Positions 6,570 to 10,084 of a DNA stretch of 10,084 bases are shown here, one piece after another. Each line of letters begins with the position of its first letter. Positions within the stretch are counted from its first letter, which is position 1. Under the pieces are notes generated by a model. It was given only the letters and a program-made list of their open reading frames with translations. It had not been told where the DNA came from and did not search any database. A program made the position numbers and the translations under genes. The DNA is from JBBSJT01 sp041691015 (lineage in GTDB: Bacteria; Chlamydiota; Chlamydiia; Chlamydiales; Parachlamydiaceae). The stretch is taken from contig JBEPVN010000085.1 of the NCBI GenBank assembly GCA_041691015.1, positions 1 through 10,084 of the forward strand, given 5' to 3'.

Positions 6570-7973
6570 CTAAAAATCAGCTTTGCCGGGATGTCTTGGA
6601 AATGGGATCACATCGCGGATGTTTTCCATGCCGGTTGCAAACTGCACCAAACGCTCAAAACCAACGCCGTAGCCTGCATGCGGCACAGATCCATATTTTC
6701 TAAGCTCTAGGTACCACCAGTAGTCATCTAAGCTTAAGCCGGCATCCTTGATGCGTTTTTCCAATAAATCATGACGCTCTTCACGCTGACTTCCGCCAAT
6801 GATTTCGCCGATTTTTGGAACTAACACATCCATTGCGGCAACTGTCTTTCCATCTTCATTTGCACGCATATAGAAAGATTTGATTTCTTTTGGATAGTCT
6901 GTGATGATCACAGGTTTTTGAAAAAACTCTTCGCTTAGATATCTTTCGTGTTCAGACTGTAAATCAAGTCCCCATTTAACAGGAAAATCAAATGTTTTAT
7001 TAGACTTTTCTAAAACACGGATCGCGTAGGAGTATGTCGCTCTTTCAAAAGGTGTATCAATAATATGTTTTAAACGTTCCGCGAGACCTGGAGACACATA
7101 CTTATCAAAAAAGCCCATATCTTCCGGACAATTTTCAAAGACATATTTTAAAACATATTTTAGGTAGCTTTCAGCGTTGTCCATGTTATCGTTGATATCA
7201 GCAAACGCCATTTCAGGCTCGATCATCCAAAACTCAGCCAAATGTCTTGTGGTATTGGAATTTTCTGCTCTAAACGTCGGTCCAAACGTATAAATATCTG
7301 AAAGAGCAGAAGCATAAATCTCCCCTTCAAGCTGTCCGGAAACTGTCAAAAAGGTAGGTTTGCCAAAAAAATCCTGGGAATAATCGATTTTGCCGGCTTC
7401 ATTTCTTGGTGGTTTTTCATAATCCAATGTAGTGACTCTAAACATCTCTCCTGCACCCTCGCAGTCAGAGCCTGTGATGATCGGAGCGTTAAGATAAAGA
7501 AACCCTCTTTCTTGAAAAAACTTATGCGTTGCAAAAGCTAAGGCATTTCTGATCCTTGCTACTGCACCAATGGTATTTGTTCTTGGACGCAAATGCGCAA
7601 TCGTTCTTAAAAATTCAAACGAATGCCGTTTTTTTTGCAGCGGATAATCGTCCGGATTGCATTTTCCGATAATTTCAATTTTTTTGGCATGGAGCTCCAA
7701 GTCCTGGTTTTTACCTGGACTTTCAACCAATGTACCCGTAATAGCAACAGAAACTCCTGTTGAGAGATCGCTTGTCAAAGTATCGTAATGAGGAAGATCC
7801 GGATTTGCGACGATTTGGAAGTTTGAGAGCGTGGAGCCATCATTAATTTCGATAAATGAAAAAGTCTTTTGGTTTCGTACAGTACGAACCCATCCTTTTA
7901 CAGTAATTTCTGAACCGACTTTCAATGAAAAAGTCGGATTTTTTTGTTTTAAATCTTTAATTTTAATGCGCAT
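6570..7973 (-). CDS. asnS: Asparaginyl-tRNA synthetase
   Basis: 467 residues from the ATG at 7973, almost exactly the usual bacterial length (466 in E. coli). Class IIb synthetase: charges tRNA-Asn with asparagine using ATP in the cytoplasm. The N-terminal OB-fold anticodon-binding domain (1-105) has the VKGWVRTVRNQKTFSFIEINDGS segment. Motif 1 spans about 139-167 (GFLYLNAPIIT), motif 2 is FRAEN...HLAEFWMIEPE (234-254, Arg235 and Glu237), and motif 3 is GYGVGFERLVQ (434-444, Arg441). The flipping segment SGQLEGE (212-218) and IIGGSQREER (391-400) are present. A longer frame to 8027 overlaps nfo, but the ATG at 7973 has AAAGGAAG five bases upstream, and this ribosome site lies on the nfo stop codon, so the two genes are probably translationally coupled. 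Having AsnRS suggests direct charging; Chlamydia itself instead amidates Asp-tRNA-Asn through GatCAB. Confidence 0.97.
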   Translation of the reverse strand: MRIKIKDLKQKNPTFSLKVGSEITVKGWVRTVRNQKTFSFIEINDGSTLSNFQIVANPDLPHYDTLTSDLSTGVSVAITGTLVESPGKNQDLELHAKKIEIIGKCNPDDYPLQKKRHSFEFLRTIAHLRPRTNTIGAVARIRNALAFATHKFFQERGFLYLNAPIITGSDCEGAGEMFRVTTLDYEKPPRNEAGKIDYSQDFFGKPTFLTVSGQLEGEIYASALSDIYTFGPTFRAENSNTTRHLAEFWMIEPEMAFADINDNMDNAESYLKYVLKYVFENCPEDMGFFDKYVSPGLAERLKHIIDTPFERATYSYAIRVLEKSNKTFDFPVKWGLDLQSEHERYLSEEFFQKPVIITDYPKEIKSFYMRANEDGKTVAAMDVLVPKIGEIIGGSQREERHDLLEKRIKDAGLSLDDYWWYLELRKYGSVPHAGYGVGFERLVQFATGMENIRDVIPFPRHPGKADF

Positions 7974-7984
7974 GATTGCTTCCT

Positions 7985-8845
7985 TTATTCTGCAAATTCT
8001 CTTAATAGTTGAATTTCTTTTTTCCAAAGTTCAGGTCCGCCCGGAGTTTCCAAATACTTTGGAATTTCCCTCGTTCTTGGATCTGTCATAAGCACTTTGA
8101 AGCTTTCCATCCCAATCAATCCATCCCCAAGCGGTGCATGACGATCCACTCTTGAACCAAGACCCTTTAACGAATCATTCACATGAAAAGCGCGGAGATT
8201 TTTTAGCCCGACAACCCTGTCAAATTCGTTTAAGGTTTCATTCCAAGCTTCTTTTGTCCGAATGTCATAGCCTGCAACAAAAATATGGCAGGTATCGATG
8301 CAAACGCCGATCGGAATTCTTTTTTTAACTTTGTCCATAATGTAGTGAAGATGTTCAAATTTAAATCCAAGAGCAGAGCCCTGACCGGCTGTTGCTTCAA
8401 GAAGAAGCGTCGTGCCGCTATCTGCAACGACATCTTCAAAGCTTAAAAGACTGTTTGCGATGCGGTCCATGCATTGCTCCGGATTATCTTTGATGGCAGC
8501 GCCTGGATGAAAGTTAAGATATGTGATGCCAAGCTCAACGCAGCGCTCTGCTTCCTGACGAAACGCCTTTAAGCTTTTTTCAAGATTTTCAGGATCCGGG
8601 CTGCCAAGGTTGATCAGGTAGCTGTCATGGCTCATGATTTGCTGAATGCCTGTTTGTTTTACAGTTTGTTTCCATAACAAAACAGCTTCGCTAGATAGTG
8701 GACGAGCAGTCCATTGTCTTTGGTTATTAGTAAAAAGTTGGATAGTAGTGGCCCCAATTTCAGAGCCCTCAATAAGCGCGTTAAAGACTCCGCCGGCAGC
8801 TGATGTATGCGCGCCTATCAATAAATCTTTTGATAGCGTTTTCAT
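7985..8845 (-). CDS. nfo: Endonuclease IV, AP endonuclease
   Basis: 286 residues, standard length. A TIM-barrel AP endonuclease of base-excision repair that cuts the backbone 5' of abasic sites and removes blocked 3' ends, with three zinc ions. All nine metal ligands of the family can be placed: His73, His113, Glu150, Asp184, His187, His221, Asp234, His236 and Glu266. Signature blocks are LLLEATAGQGSALG (147-160), VCIDTCHIFVAGYD (181-194) and the HVNDS...HAPLGDG run (221-242). The ATG at 8845 is preceded by AAAGGA about seven bases away. The gene starts the nfo-asnS pair; the asnS ribosome site overlaps its TAA. A weak promoter candidate lies about 35-65 bases upstream. Confidence 0.97.
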   Translation of the reverse strand: MKTLSKDLLIGAHTSAAGGVFNALIEGSEIGATTIQLFTNNQRQWTARPLSSEAVLLWKQTVKQTGIQQIMSHDSYLINLGSPDPENLEKSLKAFRQEAERCVELGITYLNFHPGAAIKDNPEQCMDRIANSLLSFEDVVADSGTTLLLEATAGQGSALGFKFEHLHYIMDKVKKRIPIGVCIDTCHIFVAGYDIRTKEAWNETLNEFDRVVGLKNLRAFHVNDSLKGLGSRVDRHAPLGDGLIGMESFKVLMTDPRTREIPKYLETPGGPELWKKEIQLLREFAE

Positions 8846-8880
8846 GGTTCATCCTTTAAAAATTCTTGAATTGAATCATG

Positions 8881-8910
8881 ATCTTAACAGATGGATTTAC
8901 TTCCTTGCAA
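8881..8910 (-). promoter_or_regulatory. Weak promoter candidate for nfo-asnS
   Basis: On the minus strand TTGCAA (8910-8905) and TAAGAT (8886-8881) are separated by 18 bases; each matches four of six consensus positions. It lies between the rhodanese terminator and the nfo start, where a promoter is expected. The rest of the 223-base gap (8846-9068) holds only the hairpins described separately; I see no gene in it. Confidence 0.3.
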
Positions 8911-8984
8911 TTCTTAAATGATGTGAATAGGAGAGAAAGAGAGGCTCATGTATCGTATAAAAATAACAAACTTAATTTTAACTT

Positions 8985-9034
8985 AAAAAGCGAGCCAGTT
9001 CCTTATCGAACCTCTAGCAAGAGATAAGGAACTG
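8985..9034 (-). terminator. Terminator after the rhodanese gene
   Basis: GATAAGGAACTG (9023-9034) and CAGTTCCTTATC (8996-9007) form a perfect 12-bp stem with a 15-base loop. On the minus strand the stem is followed, after GCTCGC, by five T residues (8985-8989). It sits 35 bases past the rhodanese stop codon. A second, smaller hairpin (GCTTAT 9043-9048 with ATAAGC 9055-9060) lies between. Confidence 0.65.
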
Positions 9035-9068
9035 TCGCATAAGCTTATGCTTTTATAAGCAATGCTCC

Positions 9069-9692
9069 CTAGTAATGCTCGGAGCGAATAGGGAAATTAG
9101 CCTTTTTCCATGCCTGCATGCCGCCTTGAATGCTAGCGACATCCTCATAACCATTTTTTTGCAACATGGATGCTGCAATGGATGATCTATAACCGCTGCC
9201 GCAAATGGTTGCAATTTTCTTGCCGGTCGGCAAATTTTTTATCCAATCTTTTAGATCGCTAAGTTCTTTATGCTCTGCAGTTTGAATATGTCCCATATTC
9301 CACTCAGGCATTGTCCTGACATCGACTATCAAAACATCTTTTAAAGAAGCCAAATCTTTTACAGGAAGTAATTCCAAACTATCCATCTCGGTTTTTAAAC
9401 TTCTGTTCCATACAATAAAACCGACAATCCTTGTGATGGCAATAAGTTTTAATTGCTGAACGATCTCAAGTACAGTTTCTGCATTTTCAACTACTAATAT
9501 GATATCTTTATCACGCGGAACGACCATGCCTGCCCAACCGCAAAACGCACCTTCTCCCGGTATATTGACAGAATCCTTAATATAGCAGGTTGCAAAAATT
9601 TCAGGCTGTCTTGTGTCGATTACGAAACTTGATTCTTTAAGTTCCAAAAACTTTTCTGCTGTTAATTCTTGCAGAGCATCAGCTTCTTTCAT
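9069..9692 (-). CDS. Tandem rhodanese-domain protein, sulfurtransferase-like
   Basis: 207 residues with two rhodanese domains and nothing else. Domain 1 (about 8-100) has FVIDTRQPEIFATCYIKDSVNIP, but its active-site loop position reads VVENAE (67-72) without cysteine, so it is probably inactive. Domain 2 (about 108-205) has VLIVDVRTMPEWNMGHI, the loop CGSGYRSS with catalytic Cys164, and GGMQAWKKANFPI. The order inactive-then-active, and the GWAGMVVP segment in domain 1, match the C-terminal half of metallo-beta-lactamase/rhodanese fusion proteins (persulfide dioxygenase or sulfurtransferase, as in CstB-like proteins). The N-terminal lactamase half is absent here and the immediate upstream sequence holds no HxHxDH motif. 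The start is sound: AAAAGGAC about five bases before the ATG. It probably handles sulfane sulfur in the cytoplasm; the substrate is unknown. Confidence 0.9.
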   Translation of the reverse strand: MKEADALQELTAEKFLELKESSFVIDTRQPEIFATCYIKDSVNIPGEGAFCGWAGMVVPRDKDIILVVENAETVLEIVQQLKLIAITRIVGFIVWNRSLKTEMDSLELLPVKDLASLKDVLIVDVRTMPEWNMGHIQTAEHKELSDLKDWIKNLPTGKKIATICGSGYRSSIAASMLQKNGYEDVASIQGGMQAWKKANFPIRSEHY

Positions 9693-9710
9693 CGTTTGTC
9701 CTTTTATAAT

Positions 9711-9923
9711 TTAGCTAAAATAATAATATACTTTTTTACTATCCGGATTTTCAAGGACTTTCTTAAAAATCGATGTGATTTTATTCGCTAGCCTCAATGA
9801 ATTTATTTCAGTACGTAAATTAAAAAAATGATGATACGCATCAAGGTTTGGATTTTTGATGTCAAGTCCAGTCCAAATTATAAGCGATAGATACAGGAAT
9901 AGGAGAAAACGATCAAGACGCAT
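9711..9923 (-). CDS. Doubtful small protein with N-terminal hydrophobic segment
   Basis: 70 residues from the ATG at 9923; a TTG at 9980 would add 19 residues. Residues 5-18 (RFLLFLYLSLIIW region) are hydrophobic, enough for one membrane segment or an uncleaved signal. The rest is polar and basic, ending in KKVYYYFS. I do not recognise it. It ends 18 bases before the rhodanese ATG on the same strand, which favours an operon, but there is no clear Shine-Dalgarno and the composition is unremarkable, so it could be a chance frame. From 9924 to the window edge I see no other gene. Confidence 0.4.
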   Translation of the reverse strand: MRLDRFLLFLYLSLIIWTGLDIKNPNLDAYHHFFNLRTEINSLRLANKITSIFKKVLENPDSKKVYYYFS

Positions 9924-10043
9924 TGAATCGCGAAGTTTAAAGTTCTTATATGTAACCGGTATTTGAACCTGTAGCGTCAAGTATCTGTTCAGATAATAAA
10001 TTTTCGATTATCTCTCTGTCTCCCCGCCTCACATATGCATTAA

Positions 10044-10083
10044 GCTAAGGGTTTAACAATAGCCTTAAGGCATCGCCCTTAGC
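10044..10083. repeat. Nested inverted repeat at the window edge
   Basis: GCTAAGGG (10044-10051) is perfectly complementary to CCCTTAGC (10076-10083). Between them lies a second perfect palindrome, GCCTTAAGGC (10062-10071). The structure could form a branched hairpin. It may be a terminator of a gene beyond the edge or a dispersed palindromic element; the window ends one base later. Confidence 0.55.
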
Positions 10084-10084
10084 A

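Noticed and set aside
7974..8027. Extended asnS start at 8027
   Set aside because: Would add 18 residues not found in the family and overlap nfo; the ATG at 7973 has a strong Shine-Dalgarno and gives the standard length.

Overview
The window is AT-rich, densely coding bacterial DNA with no rRNA, tRNA, CRISPR array or recognisable mobile element. The gene content is a Uup-type ABC-F ATPase, a DASS-family di/tricarboxylate transporter, asparaginyl-tRNA synthetase, endonuclease IV, a DUF2608-like HAD-fold protein, and a large proline-rich coiled-coil protein without relatives I recognise. This mix suggests an obligate or facultative intracellular bacterium. My best guess is an amoeba-associated (environmental) member of the Chlamydiae. 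That is inference from family content only; Legionella-like or other host-associated lineages are not excluded.

Layout. Positions 1-80 hold three tandem palindromes with a 26-bp period. Next, on the minus strand, come a degenerate HAD-like gene (86-934) and a small acidic-tailed protein (1019-1348) driven by a good sigma70-type promoter (1399-1427). A 123-bp divergent gap leads to two plus-strand genes, uup (1472-3256) and the DASS transporter (3313-4752). A possible 6-codon leader peptide precedes uup and overlaps its start. A strong hairpin (4763-4798) separates the transporter from the convergent coiled-coil gene (4818-6467). The rest is all on the minus strand. In order of transcription it runs: a doubtful small membrane protein (9711-9923), a tandem rhodanese protein (9069-9692, hairpin terminator after it), then nfo and asnS (8845 to 6570), closely spaced and probably translationally coupled, with an intrinsic terminator (6530-6562) after asnS. 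A nested inverted repeat lies at the right edge.

How the genes work together. Most of the window is housekeeping: translation (asnS, uup), base-excision repair (nfo), carboxylate exchange (DASS) and sulfur chemistry (rhodanese). The pieces that look lineage-specific are the HAD-fold protein whose acidic catalytic residues are all replaced, the acidic-tailed protein beside it, and the repeat-bearing, poly-proline, coiled-coil protein, which has the look of a secreted effector. I see no clear multi-gene defence or other novel system. The best leads are the pseudo-HAD, the putative effector, the putative uup leader peptide, and the tandem rhodanese that lacks its usual metallo-beta-lactamase partner domain.

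Three start sites were moved from the longest possible reading frame to internal ATGs with better ribosome binding sites: the HAD-like gene (934), the coiled-coil gene (6467) and asnS (7973).
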